Assembly (NCBI RefSeq): GCF_003121405.1 | Contig: NZ_QBUY01000012.1 | Span: forward strand, 62,001-126,000 | DNA: 64,000 nt | Source: Paraburkholderia sp. C35 | GTDB lineage: Bacteria > Pseudomonadota > Gammaproteobacteria > Burkholderiales > Burkholderiaceae | Direction of reading: 5' to 3' | Shown here: positions 1-8,423 of the stretch, piece after piece | Layout: every line of letters starts with the position of its first letter | How positions within the stretch are numbered: position 1 is the first letter of the stretch | Notes under the pieces: generated by a model | What the model was told of the DNA's origin: nothing | The model's database searches: none | What the model saw: the letters and a program-made list of their open reading frames with translations, nothing else | Position numbers and translations under genes: made by a program

Positions 1-324
1 TTCGATGCCGTCGGTGAGCGCGCCGCAGCCGATCGTTCGGTGGCGCTGTTCGCGCAACCAGGCCGCGATGGCATGGTGCGGATCACGGTGCGTGACCGCG
101 GGCATGGCCTGACGCCCGACAAACTGGAATGCATCTTCAAGCCCTTCGTCTCGTCGAAGCCGCAAGGACTCGGTCTCGGCCTGTCGATCAGCCGCTCGAT
201 CGTGCAGATGCACGGTGGCCGTCTGTGGGCCGAGAACAATCCGGATGGCGGCATGACCTTCCATGTCGAATTGCACGCATCGCGAGATGTCTGCCATGCG
301 GGCGTGGCGCAGGCGGCCACATGA
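1..324 (+). CDS. Sensor histidine kinase, C-terminal part (cut by window start)
   Basis: The open frame runs in from the window edge and ends with TGA at 322-324. The visible 107 residues are the ATP-binding (HATPase_c) lobe of a two-component sensor kinase. A G1 box reads DRGHGL, an F-box-like FKPF follows, and the G2 box is GLGLGLS, followed by the usual I-V-Q-M-H-G-G segment. The dimerisation and sensor domains lie upstream, out of view, so the signal is unknown. The next gene, a FixJ-type regulator, starts at 321 inside this stop codon (ATGA overlap), which makes the two a translationally coupled kinase/regulator pair. Confidence 0.9.
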   Translation, partial: FDAVGERAAADRSVALFAQPGRDGMVRITVRDRGHGLTPDKLECIFKPFVSSKPQGLGLGLSISRSIVQMHGGRLWAENNPDGGMTFHVELHASRDVCHAGVAQAAT

Positions 325-1055
325 GCGTCATGAGTGACATGGCGGCCCTCGTCTACGTCGTCGATGACGACCCGTCAGTGCGCCGCGCGCTGACGCGGCT
401 GATCAGGTCGGCGGGCCATGAAGTCGAGGCCTACGGTTCGGCATGCGAATTTCTCGAGCATGCGTGTGCCGGGCGTGGACCCGCTTGCGTCGTACTCGAC
501 GTGCAGTTGCCCGATCTGAGCGGACTCGAATTACAGCGCCGCCTCGATGCCCGCCTGCCCATCGTTTTTCTGACGGGGCACGGCGATATCGCGATGACGG
601 TCGGCGCAATCAAGGCCGGCGCGAGCGATTTCCTCACCAAGCCCGTCAGCGACAGCGACCTGTTGCACGCGATCGATCAGGCGCTCGCGCGTTCCGTCGA
701 AGTGTCGAAGTCGCTGCACGAACTGGAAGAATTGCGCAGCCGTGTCGACCGTCTGACGGTGCGCGAGCGTGAAGTAATGAACCTCGTCGTGCTGGGACGG
801 CTGAACAAGCAGGTCGCGTGCGAGCTCGGCACGGTCGAGAAGACGGTCAAGGCACATCGCGCGCGCGTGATGCAGAAAATGGAAGTGAGTTCGCTGGCGG
901 AACTGGTGCGCATCGCCGACAAGGTGGCCGTCGCAGCCGTCAACCACCAGGCCGCCGTGCCGCTTCCAGCGGTTTCATCCGTTGTTCCGCCTGGCGTTGC
1001 CGCCGGACGGATACGAGACCAAGGTCCAATACCCCCGACGCCCACAGTTTCATAG
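321..1055 (+). CDS. FixJ/NarL-family response regulator
   Basis: A 244-residue regulator with an N-terminal receiver domain (acidic triad DDD 15-17, phosphoacceptor Asp60 in VVLDVQLPDLSG, Lys107 in FLTKP) and a C-terminal LuxR-type helix-turn-helix from about residue 150 (LTVREREVM ... KTVKAHRARVM). The FLTGHGDI pattern is typical of FixJ-type regulators. The start at 321 overlaps the kinase stop by four bases, fitting translational coupling. An alternative upstream start in the same frame at 129 would overlap the kinase frame and is unlikely. About 45 residues after the HTH are low-complexity. The best guess is that it controls the downstream efflux block through the GGTCCAAT repeats, but that is inference. 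Confidence 0.92.
   Translation: MSVMSDMAALVYVVDDDPSVRRALTRLIRSAGHEVEAYGSACEFLEHACAGRGPACVVLDVQLPDLSGLELQRRLDARLPIVFLTGHGDIAMTVGAIKAGASDFLTKPVSDSDLLHAIDQALARSVEVSKSLHELEELRSRVDRLTVREREVMNLVVLGRLNKQVACELGTVEKTVKAHRARVMQKMEVSSLAELVRIADKVAVAAVNHQAAVPLPAVSSVVPPGVAAGRIRDQGPIPPTPTVS
1018..1035. promoter_or_regulatory. GGTCCAAT-type operator-like half site (first copy)
   Basis: ACCAAGGTCCAATACCCC lies inside the last codons of the FixJ-type regulator, about 80 bases before the receiver-only gene. Its reverse complement, GGGGTATTGGACC, recurs at 1579-1591, so the two sites share 13 bases in opposite orientation. The left arm here (GAGACC) is an imperfect partner of GGTCCA. It may be an operator for the adjacent LuxR-type regulator. 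Confidence 0.45.
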
Positions 1056-1115
1056 TCTATTGCTGAGACGCCCACGCACCATGCGTGGACGCAGCGGCTC
1101 AACAGGCTAATCAGA

Positions 1116-1502
1116 ATGGGCACAGATAAACCCTTCGTCGTCGTGGTCGACGACGATGCGTCGGTGGGCAGGGCGATCAGGCGTCTGCTGCGTTCCGTCG
1201 GGATCGCGGCAGATACCTACACGAGCGGCGACGAGTTTCTCGACGTGTTGTCGGCGACGCCTTCGTATCGTCCCGACTGCGCGATCCTCGACGTGCAGAT
1301 GCCCGGCTTCAACGGCATCGAGGTCCAGCACCGCCTGGCCGGCAGCGCCGTGCCCATCATTTTCATCACCGCACACGACGACCCGGGCGTGCGCGATACC
1401 GCACTCGCGGCGGGCGCAAAGGCGTATCTGCGCAAGCCGTTTAACGATGTGCTTTTCATCAGGACAGTGTGCGCGGTACTCGGCATTGCTGCGCCGCTAT
1501 GA
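1116..1502 (+). CDS. Receiver-only response regulator (FixJ-type receiver)
   Basis: A 128-residue protein that is only a receiver domain: acidic pocket DDD 12-14, phosphoacceptor Asp59 (AILDVQMPGFNG), Thr/Ala switch region FITAHDD and Lys107 in LRKPF. There is no output domain; the protein stops about 20 residues after the conserved Lys. Its closest relative in view is the receiver of the regulator just upstream, so it may be a phosphate sink or a relay partner of the same kinase. A GGTCCAAT-type site lies about 80 bases before the start. Confidence 0.88.
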   Translation: MGTDKPFVVVVDDDASVGRAIRRLLRSVGIAADTYTSGDEFLDVLSATPSYRPDCAILDVQMPGFNGIEVQHRLAGSAVPIIFITAHDDPGVRDTALAAGAKAYLRKPFNDVLFIRTVCAVLGIAAPL

Positions 1503-1583
1503 CGCGGCGGCTCCCTCTTGCACGCAGGAAAAGAGCGCGGACGCGTGCCCGGTGTTGCGCAAGATCATTGTTGTCGGCGGGGT

Positions 1584-1601
1584 ATTGGACCAAGGTCCAA
1601 T
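1584..1601. promoter_or_regulatory. Perfect 8-bp inverted repeat ATTGGACC-AA-GGTCCAAT, likely operator
   Basis: The arms are 1584-1591 and 1594-1601 around a two-base AA centre. The site sits about 138 bases before the glycine-zipper gene that heads the efflux/pqi block. A related inverted copy lies at 1018-1035. The symmetry suits a dimeric helix-turn-helix protein, and the FixJ-type regulator at 321-1055 is the obvious candidate. Binding itself is inference. Confidence 0.55.
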
Positions 1602-1738
1602 TGTTTTCGACTTGCCCCGATTCCACACTGGATCACATCGGACTCGCCGGGCCAACTGGCGCGCATCTGGAATTGTCCGCCGCGCGATGCGCGCGCACTG
1701 AGCACGACGGACGCAACTATCGCTTGGGGAGCTTCACC

Positions 1739-2218
1739 ATGAGACGTACCTTTCGAAACACGCCGATCCTCGCCGTGATGCTGACGATGGCAGGCGTGGC
1801 AGTGGCGCAGCAGCCAATTTTCTATCCCGCCAAAGGGCAGAGCCAGCAGAAGCAGTCCAGCGACACCGCTCAGTGCCACAGCTGGGCGACGCAGAACACG
1901 GGTATCAATCCCGCCGTGCTGGCGCAGAACGCGGCCAATCAACCGCCGCCGCCTGGTCCGCAGGGGCAGCGGCTGGGCGGCGCGGCACGTGGCGCTGCAG
2001 GCGGCGCCGCGATCGGCGCGATCGCCGGCGATGCCGGCAAGGGTGCGGCGGCGGGCGCTATCGCGGGCACGATGGCGGGCGGCGCGCGGCAACGCCGTCA
2101 GGCGGCCGCGGCCGAACAGCAACAGCAGGCGACACAGCAGCAGACCTCGCAGCAGATGGCCACGTGGAACCGCGCGGTTGCCGCCTGCATGACAGGACGC
2201 GGCTACACGGCGCAATGA
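1739..2218 (+). CDS. Periplasmic glycine-zipper (YMGG-like) protein
   Basis: A 159-residue protein with a cleavable signal peptide ending near AVAQQ (residues 1-23) and no lipobox cysteine. The middle (about residues 80-115) is a glycine-zipper segment (GGAARGAAGGAAIGAIAG and similar), followed by a Gln-rich stretch (AEQQQQATQQQ) and a C-terminal part with Cys and a GRGYTAQ end. The start at 1739 has a GGGGAG ribosome site at 1726-1731; longer in-frame starts upstream would lose the signal peptide. It ends two bases before the region of the membrane-fusion gene, so it is probably the first gene of the efflux operon. Its role is unknown. Confidence 0.8.
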   Translation: MRRTFRNTPILAVMLTMAGVAVAQQPIFYPAKGQSQQKQSSDTAQCHSWATQNTGINPAVLAQNAANQPPPPGPQGQRLGGAARGAAGGAAIGAIAGDAGKGAAAGAIAGTMAGGARQRRQAAAAEQQQQATQQQTSQQMATWNRAVAACMTGRGYTAQ

Positions 2219-2243
2219 CATGGCGATCGAAGGGAGTCGCGCA

Positions 2244-3602
2244 ATGAATGGTCGATCGTACGCAGGCATGAACGGGAAGCAGGCAGCCGCTGCGCTGCAT
2301 GTGGGCGGCGCGGCGGCGCGCGCGAAGGCTGCGTTGCGTTGGCCGCTGGCCGCGATGCTGGTGTCCGTCCTGTCGCTCACCGCCTGTAAGAAAGCCCCCA
2401 CGGAAACCCCACGTCCTACCGTCGAGGTGACGGTGGTCACCGTCGCGCAGAAGGAAACGCCTGTCGATTTCGAATTTACCGCGCAGACGCAAAGCTCGCG
2501 CGAAGTGGAAATCCGCGCGCGCGTCGATGGCTTCCTGGAGCGGCGCATGTACACGGAAGGCTCGCTGGTCAAGGAGAACCAGATCCTTTTCGTGATGGAT
2601 AAAAAGCCCTTCGAAGCCGCGCTGCAATCGGCCCGCGGCGCGCTTGCGCAGCAGCAGGCCCGCCTGCTCGTCACGAAGCAGAACCTCGCCCGCGTGATTC
2701 CGCTGGCCGCACAGAACGCGCTGAGCAAGAAAGATCTCGACGACGCCACCGGCAATGAGAAACAGGCCGAAGCGGCCGTGATCGCCGCCCAGGGCGAGGT
2801 GCGCACGGCCGAACTGAACCTGAGCTACTGCACGATCCGCTCGCCGCTCAAGGGTCTGTCGAGCTTCGCGCGCGTGCAGGACGGCAGCTACGTGACGCCG
2901 AACCAGTCGGGATTGCTGACCTATGTGTACCAGCTCGATCCGATGTGGGTGAACTTCAGCATCTCGGAGAACGAACTGCTGCGCTACCGTGACCAGATCG
3001 CCAAAGGCTTGCTGCGCTTTCCGGCTGACAACAAGTTCGACGTGACGGTGATCCAGGCCGACGGCTCGGTCTTTCCGCAGCAGGGCCGCATCGACTTCAC
3101 CAACCCCGCGTTCAGCCAGGAAACGGGCACCTTCCTCGTGCGGGCGAGTTTCGCCAATCCGCAGGGCACGCTTAAGCCGGGGCAGTTCGTGCGCGCGAAA
3201 GTGTCGGGAGCGGTGCGCCCGAACGCGATTCTCGTGCCGCAGCGCGCGGTGCTGCAGGGCGCGAAGAGTCACTTCGTGTGGGTGCTCGATCAGGACTCGA
3301 AGCCGCATCAGCGCGTGATCGAGGTCGGCGACTGGCACGGCGACGACTGGTTCGTCAACGACGGCCTGAAGCCGGGCGAGCGCGTGGTGGTCGATGGAGC
3401 GATACGAGTGTCGTCGGACGCGCAGATCAAGGTGGTGAGTGCGCCGCCCGCCTCGGGCGCGCCTGGGGCGCCCGCTTCGGCACCTGCGCCCGCGAGTGCG
3501 GGGGCGGCATCGGCACCCGCTGCGACGCTGGCGCAGGGCGCCACGCCTGCACCCGCGCCAGCAGCGGCGGGCCGCAGTGCGACACAAACCGCCAGTCAGT
3601 GA
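2244..3602 (+). CDS. RND efflux periplasmic adaptor (membrane fusion protein) lipoprotein
   Basis: A 452-residue HlyD/AcrA-type adaptor. A hydrophobic N-terminal segment ends in the lipobox LTAC (Cys48), so it should be lipid-anchored to the inner membrane. Barrel-sandwich, helical-hairpin and beta-barrel parts follow in order (FLERRMYTEGSLVKEN; SYCTIRSPLKG; NQSGLLTYVYQLDPMWVNFSI in part), then a long Ala/Pro-rich tail after residue 395. I place the start at 2244 because AGGGAG at 2231-2236 is seven bases away; an in-frame ATG at 2220 has no such site. Its partners are the pump and outer-membrane channel directly downstream. Confidence 0.93.
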   Translation: MNGRSYAGMNGKQAAAALHVGGAAARAKAALRWPLAAMLVSVLSLTACKKAPTETPRPTVEVTVVTVAQKETPVDFEFTAQTQSSREVEIRARVDGFLERRMYTEGSLVKENQILFVMDKKPFEAALQSARGALAQQQARLLVTKQNLARVIPLAAQNALSKKDLDDATGNEKQAEAAVIAAQGEVRTAELNLSYCTIRSPLKGLSSFARVQDGSYVTPNQSGLLTYVYQLDPMWVNFSISENELLRYRDQIAKGLLRFPADNKFDVTVIQADGSVFPQQGRIDFTNPAFSQETGTFLVRASFANPQGTLKPGQFVRAKVSGAVRPNAILVPQRAVLQGAKSHFVWVLDQDSKPHQRVIEVGDWHGDDWFVNDGLKPGERVVVDGAIRVSSDAQIKVVSAPPASGAPGAPASAPAPASAGAASAPAATLAQGATPAPAPAAAGRSATQTASQ

Positions 3603-3646
3603 CATGACCCGATGACGACGACCGCCCTCGGGCGCACACCGATCCA

Positions 3647-6600
3647 ATGAACATCTCCCACTTCTGCATCGACCGTCCGATCTTCGCGTCGGTCATCTCG
3701 ATTGTGATCACGCTGGGCGGCGCGCTGTGCATGTTCGCGCTGCCCACGGCACAGTATCCCGACATCACGCCGCCGCAGATCACGATCTCCGCGACCTACC
3801 CGGGCGCGAGCGCCGATGTCGTCGCCAACAACGTCGCCGCGCCGATCGAGCAGCAGGTCAACGGCGCCGACAACATGATCTACATGAGCTCGTCCAGCTC
3901 CTCGACGGGCAACCTGACCATCAACGCGTACTTCCAGATCGGCACGAACCCCGAACTCGCGCAGGTCGACGTGCAGAACCGCGTGAATCTCGCGCTGCCG
4001 CAACTGCCGCAATCGGTGACGAACCAGGGCGTGCAGGTCCAGAAGAAGTCGCAGGCGTTCATGATGGTGATCGCGATCTACTCGCCCTCCGAACGCTATG
4101 ACGCCACCTACATCGCCAACTACGCGAACGTCTACGTGCTCGATGCGTTAAAACGCGTCCCGGGCGCCAACCAGTCGAGCATCTTCGGCACGCCCGACTA
4201 CGCGATGCGTATCTGGCTGCGCCCCGACCGCATGGCGCAGCTAGGCATCACCGCCGCCGACGTGCAGCGGGCAGTGGCGAACCAGAACCAGCAGTTCGCC
4301 GTCGGGCGATTAGGACAGTCGCCAACGGGCAGTCCCGTCGAGCAGTCGTTCGCTGTCACCACGACAGGCCGGCTCACCGAGCCGTCCGAGTTCGAGAACA
4401 TCATCATCCGTGCACAGAACGGCAGTGCGGCCATCGTGCGGCTGAAGGATATTGGCCGTGCCGAACTGGGCCAGAAAGATTATTCGATACGCAGCCGCTT
4501 CCAGGGCAAGCCTGCCACCGTGCTGGCCGTCTATCAGCAGCCGGGCGCGAACGCGCTCGATGTGTCGAAACAGGTGCGCGCCACGCTCGCCGAGATGAAG
4601 AAGACGTTCCCCGAAGGCATCGACTACGAAATCGCGATGGACACCACAGAGTTCACGCGCGCGTCGATCACGGACGTGGTGCACACGTTCTTCGAGGCCG
4701 TCGTGCTGGTGGTGATCGTCGTGTTCGTGTTCCTGCAGAGCCTGCGTGCCACGCTGATTCCCGTGCTGGCCGTGCCCGTGTCGATTGTCGGCACGTTCAT
4801 GGGGATGGCGGCGCTCGGCTTCTCGATCAACATGCTCACGCTGTTCGGCATGGTGCTCGCAATCGGGATCGTGGTCGACGATGCCATCGTCGTGATCGAG
4901 AACGTCGAACGCAACATGACGGTGCACAAACTCGATCCGAAGACGGCCGCCAAGCAGGCGATGGATGAAGTGGCCGGCCCGGTGGTGGCCATCGTGCTGG
5001 TGCTGTGCGCGGTGTTCGTGCCCGTGGCGTTTCTCGGCGGCATCACCGGGCAGATGTACAAGCAGTTCGCCATTACGATTGCGATTTCCGTGGTGATCTC
5101 GGGCATCGTCGCGCTGACGCTCTCGCCCGCGCTCGCGGCGCTGCTGCTCAAGCCGGGGCATCACGAGAAGAAGGGCTTTTTCCGCTGGTTCGACAACCAG
5201 TTCGCGCGCATGACGGCGGGTTATACGCGTGCCGTGCGGCTGATCATCAAGCGGTTCGTGATTGCGCTGCTGCTGTTCGTCGGCATGATCGTGCTGGCCG
5301 TGATCATGATGCGTGACATTCCTTCGGCATTCCTGCCGCCTGAAGATCAGGGCTATCTGCTCGGCGCAGTGATCATGCCCGATGCGGCGTCGCTGGATCG
5401 CACGGGTGCGGTGTCGGATCGCGTTTCCGAGTACTTCATGAAGCAGCCCGCCGTGAGCAGTATCACGACAGTCGATGGCTTCAGCATTCTCGACAGCCAG
5501 AACAAGAACAATGCATCGACGTTTTTCGTGGGCTTCAAGAGTTTCGAGGAACGCTATACGTCGGCGAACATTCGCACGCAGAATGCGCGTGCCGTGCTCA
5601 TCGATGCGTACAAGACACTCTCGCAGATCCGCGAGGGCATCGTCGTGCCGCTCAATCCGCCGTCGATTCCAGGTCTCGGCACCACGGGCGGCACCGAGAT
5701 GTGGATCCAGAGCAAGGGCGATGCGACCATCGCGCAGTTCAACGCTGTCGTGCAGGATTTCGTGGCGAAGGCCAAGCAGCGGCCCGAACTCACGGGTGTC
5801 ACGTCGACGTTCAACGCGAATTCGCAGCAACTGCTGGTCGACGTGGACCGCGACAAGGCCGAGACGCTGGGCGTGCCGGTGGAAGATGTCTACAGCGCGA
5901 TGCAGACGATGTTCGGCTCGCTGTACGTGTCGCAGTTCAACCGGTCGAGCCGCCTGTGGCAGGTGATTCTGCAGGCCGAGCCGTCGTACCGGCTGAGGCC
6001 GGAGGATCTCACGCAGGTCTACGTGCGCAGCAAGACGGACAGCATGGTGCCGCTCAAGTCCGTGGTCACGTCGCGCTATGTGACGGGGCCAGACCTGATC
6101 ACGCGCTTCAACAACTTCCCGGCGGTCAAGATCACGGCGAACGCGGCGCCCGGCTATGCGTCGGGCCAGGTGATCAGCGCGCTCGAAGATGTCGCGGCGC
6201 AGATGCCGTCGGAATACGGCATCGCGTGGAGCGGTGAAGCGTTCGAAGCGAAGCAGTCGGGCGGCACCTCGGGTCTGGTGTTCGTGTTCGGTCTGATCAT
6301 GGTGTTCCTGATTCTCGCGGCACAGTACGAGAAGTGGAGCCTGCCGTTCGGCGTGCTGATGGCAGTGCCGTTCGCGCTGTTCGGCGCGCTGCTGGCCATC
6401 CTCTTGCGCGGGCTGAACAACGACGTGTACTTCCAGATCGGCCTGACGATGCTGGTCGCGCTCGCGGCGAAGAACGCGATCCTGATCTTCGAGTTCGCGG
6501 TGCTCAATCGCGAGGCGGGCAAGTCGGTGTTCGAGGCGACGATGACGGCGGCCGCGGAGCGGTTAAGGCCGATCGTGATGACGTCGCTGGCGTTCATTCT

Positions 6601-6952
6601 GGGTTGCGTGCCGTTGGCAATTGCGACGGGCGCATCGGCCAACAGCCGGCATTCGATCGGCACGGGTGTGATCGGCGGGATGCTGGGGGCGACGGCTATC
6701 GCCGTGTTCTTCATCCCGATGTTCTTCTATGTGCTGGAGACGCTGTCGGAACGTTCGGAGAAGAAGAAGGACAAGAAGGCGGGCGATGTGCCGCCTGCGG
6801 GGCCCTCTGCCGGGCCGGGTTCAGGAACCGCATCGGGTGGTTCCACGCCAGGTGCGCCGGAAGCGCCGCCGAAGGTGCCACCGTCGGCGGGTGGTCCAAA
6901 GGTGGGCGGTGGGCCGACCACCAACCCGTCCGCCCCGCGCGAGGGTGACTGA
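3647..6952 (+). CDS. RND efflux inner-membrane transporter (HAE1/AcrB family)
   Basis: A 1101-residue proton-driven drug exporter of the AcrB/MexB type. The N-terminus (FCIDRPIFASVISI) is typical, and the proton-relay residues are in place: Asp411-Asp412 in GIVVDDAIVVIEN and Lys942 in ALAAKNAILIFEFA. Two sets of transmembrane helices flank the large periplasmic loops. The protein is about 50 residues longer than most family members because of a Gly/Pro/Ser-rich tail after about residue 1040. It lies between the adaptor and the channel genes, completing a tripartite pump. The substrates cannot be read from the sequence. Confidence 0.96.
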   Translation: MNISHFCIDRPIFASVISIVITLGGALCMFALPTAQYPDITPPQITISATYPGASADVVANNVAAPIEQQVNGADNMIYMSSSSSSTGNLTINAYFQIGTNPELAQVDVQNRVNLALPQLPQSVTNQGVQVQKKSQAFMMVIAIYSPSERYDATYIANYANVYVLDALKRVPGANQSSIFGTPDYAMRIWLRPDRMAQLGITAADVQRAVANQNQQFAVGRLGQSPTGSPVEQSFAVTTTGRLTEPSEFENIIIRAQNGSAAIVRLKDIGRAELGQKDYSIRSRFQGKPATVLAVYQQPGANALDVSKQVRATLAEMKKTFPEGIDYEIAMDTTEFTRASITDVVHTFFEAVVLVVIVVFVFLQSLRATLIPVLAVPVSIVGTFMGMAALGFSINMLTLFGMVLAIGIVVDDAIVVIENVERNMTVHKLDPKTAAKQAMDEVAGPVVAIVLVLCAVFVPVAFLGGITGQMYKQFAITIAISVVISGIVALTLSPALAALLLKPGHHEKKGFFRWFDNQFARMTAGYTRAVRLIIKRFVIALLLFVGMIVLAVIMMRDIPSAFLPPEDQGYLLGAVIMPDAASLDRTGAVSDRVSEYFMKQPAVSSITTVDGFSILDSQNKNNASTFFVGFKSFEERYTSANIRTQNARAVLIDAYKTLSQIREGIVVPLNPPSIPGLGTTGGTEMWIQSKGDATIAQFNAVVQDFVAKAKQRPELTGVTSTFNANSQQLLVDVDRDKAETLGVPVEDVYSAMQTMFGSLYVSQFNRSSRLWQVILQAEPSYRLRPEDLTQVYVRSKTDSMVPLKSVVTSRYVTGPDLITRFNNFPAVKITANAAPGYASGQVISALEDVAAQMPSEYGIAWSGEAFEAKQSGGTSGLVFVFGLIMVFLILAAQYEKWSLPFGVLMAVPFALFGALLAILLRGLNNDVYFQIGLTMLVALAAKNAILIFEFAVLNREAGKSVFEATMTAAAERLRPIVMTSLAFILGCVPLAIATGASANSRHSIGTGVIGGMLGATAIAVFFIPMFFYVLETLSERSEKKKDKKAGDVPPAGPSAGPGSGTASGGSTPGAPEAPPKVPPSAGGPKVGGGPTTNPSAPREGD

Positions 6953-6953
6953 C

Positions 6954-8423
6954 ATGCGCCGCGCTCTCGTTCTCTGCGTGCCGTGCGTCATTGCCCTGAG
7001 CGGCTGCCTGCTCGGCCCGAACTATTCGCGCCCGCCGCTCGACGTGCCCGCGACGTACCGCTTCCCCGACAACTACGCCACCGACATCGCCAATACCGAA
7101 TGGTGGAAGCAGTTCAACGATCCCGTGCTCGACGATCTGATCACCGCGGCGCTCGCGAACAACAACGATGTGAAGGTCGCCGCCGCGCGCGTGGACCAGT
7201 TCCTCGGCCAGTTCGTCACCACGCGCGCCGCGTTGCTGCCGCAGGTCAACGGTGGCTTCGACGCGCAGCGCGAGCGCATCTCGACCTCGTCGTCGCCGTT
7301 GCTCGCGAACGTGCAGAACCCCGTGTTCAACACGTATCAGCTGGCGCTATCGGCGTCGTGGGACATCGATCTGTTCGGCCATAACCGGCGCCTGACGGAA
7401 GCGGCGCGCGCGAGCCTGCTGTCTACCGAGGAAGCAAAGCGCGGCACGATCCTGACGCTGGTGGCGTCGGTGGCGACGGCGTACATCAATCTGCGCAGCC
7501 TCGACCGGCAACTCGAAATCGCGACTGCGACAACAGCAAGCCGTGCCGAATCCGTGCACGTGTTCGAACTGCGCTTCAAGGGCGGCGAGGTCTCGCAGAT
7601 GGAACTGGCGCAGAGCCAGTCCGAATACGAAGCCTCGCGTGCCGTGATCCCGCAGATCGAGGCGCAGATCGCGCAGCAGGAAGATGCGCTGTCGGTGCTG
7701 CTCGGGCGCAATCCGGGCGACATCTTGCGCGGGCACGCGCTGGCGGAACTGGCAGCGCCTGCCGTGCCAGCCGGTCTGCCATCCGATCTGCTCGAACGGC
7801 GTCCCGATCTGCGTCAGGCCGAGCAGGATCTGGTTGCGGCCAATGCGCAGATCGGTGCAGCGAAAGCGCTGTATTTCCCGCAGATTTCGATTACCGGATT
7901 GCTCGGCACACAGAGCGGACAGTTCTCGAAACTCTTCACGGGGCCGTCGAAGGTGTGGTCGTTTGCCGGCTCGGTGACGCAGCCGATCTTCGAAGGCGGC
8001 GCGATCGCCGGTCAGGTGAAACAGGCTGAAGCCGTGCAGCAGCAGGCGCTGTACTCGTACCGTAAGGCCATCCAGGTGGCGTTCCAGGAAGTGAACGATG
8101 CGCTGATCTCGTCACAAAAGCTGCGCGAGCAGTTCGACGTGCAGGGGCGTCAGGTGGAGGCGCTCGGGACGTACGCGCACCTTGCGCGACTGCGCTATGA
8201 AGGCGGCTATACGAGCTACATCGAAGTGCTCGATGCCGAGCGCAGCCTCTTCAACGCGCAACTGAGCCAGACGCAGACGCAGGCGGGGGTGCTGGTGTCG
8301 TATGTGAACCTGTACAAGGCGATGGGCGGCGGCTGGGTCGTGACAGCTGAAGGGCTGACGACGCAGGCGGCCCAGGCGCCTCAGCCAGGCGGCGAACCGA
8401 CCGCTCCCCAGAGCGCGAAATGA
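6954..8423 (+). CDS. RND efflux outer-membrane channel lipoprotein (NodT/OprM family)
   Basis: A 489-residue TolC-like factor. The signal peptide ends in the lipobox LSGC (Cys18), and GPNYSRPPLDVP is the family's usual N-terminal motif. Two repeated outer-membrane-efflux domains follow, with Arg-Arg-Pro-Asp-Leu (LLERRPDLRQAEQDL) marking the start of the second. The gene begins one base after the pump's stop codon, and its own stop overlaps the pqiA-like start (ATGA), so pump and pqi genes look co-transcribed. Longer in-frame starts upstream overlap the pump and lack the signal peptide. Confidence 0.95.
   Translation: MRRALVLCVPCVIALSGCLLGPNYSRPPLDVPATYRFPDNYATDIANTEWWKQFNDPVLDDLITAALANNNDVKVAAARVDQFLGQFVTTRAALLPQVNGGFDAQRERISTSSSPLLANVQNPVFNTYQLALSASWDIDLFGHNRRLTEAARASLLSTEEAKRGTILTLVASVATAYINLRSLDRQLEIATATTASRAESVHVFELRFKGGEVSQMELAQSQSEYEASRAVIPQIEAQIAQQEDALSVLLGRNPGDILRGHALAELAAPAVPAGLPSDLLERRPDLRQAEQDLVAANAQIGAAKALYFPQISITGLLGTQSGQFSKLFTGPSKVWSFAGSVTQPIFEGGAIAGQVKQAEAVQQQALYSYRKAIQVAFQEVNDALISSQKLREQFDVQGRQVEALGTYAHLARLRYEGGYTSYIEVLDAERSLFNAQLSQTQTQAGVLVSYVNLYKAMGGGWVVTAEGLTTQAAQAPQPGGEPTAPQSAK

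Noticed and set aside
4310..5830. 506-codon open frame opposite the RND pump gene
   Set aside because: Antisense shadow of a GC-rich coding region; Arg/His/Glu-rich with no domain.
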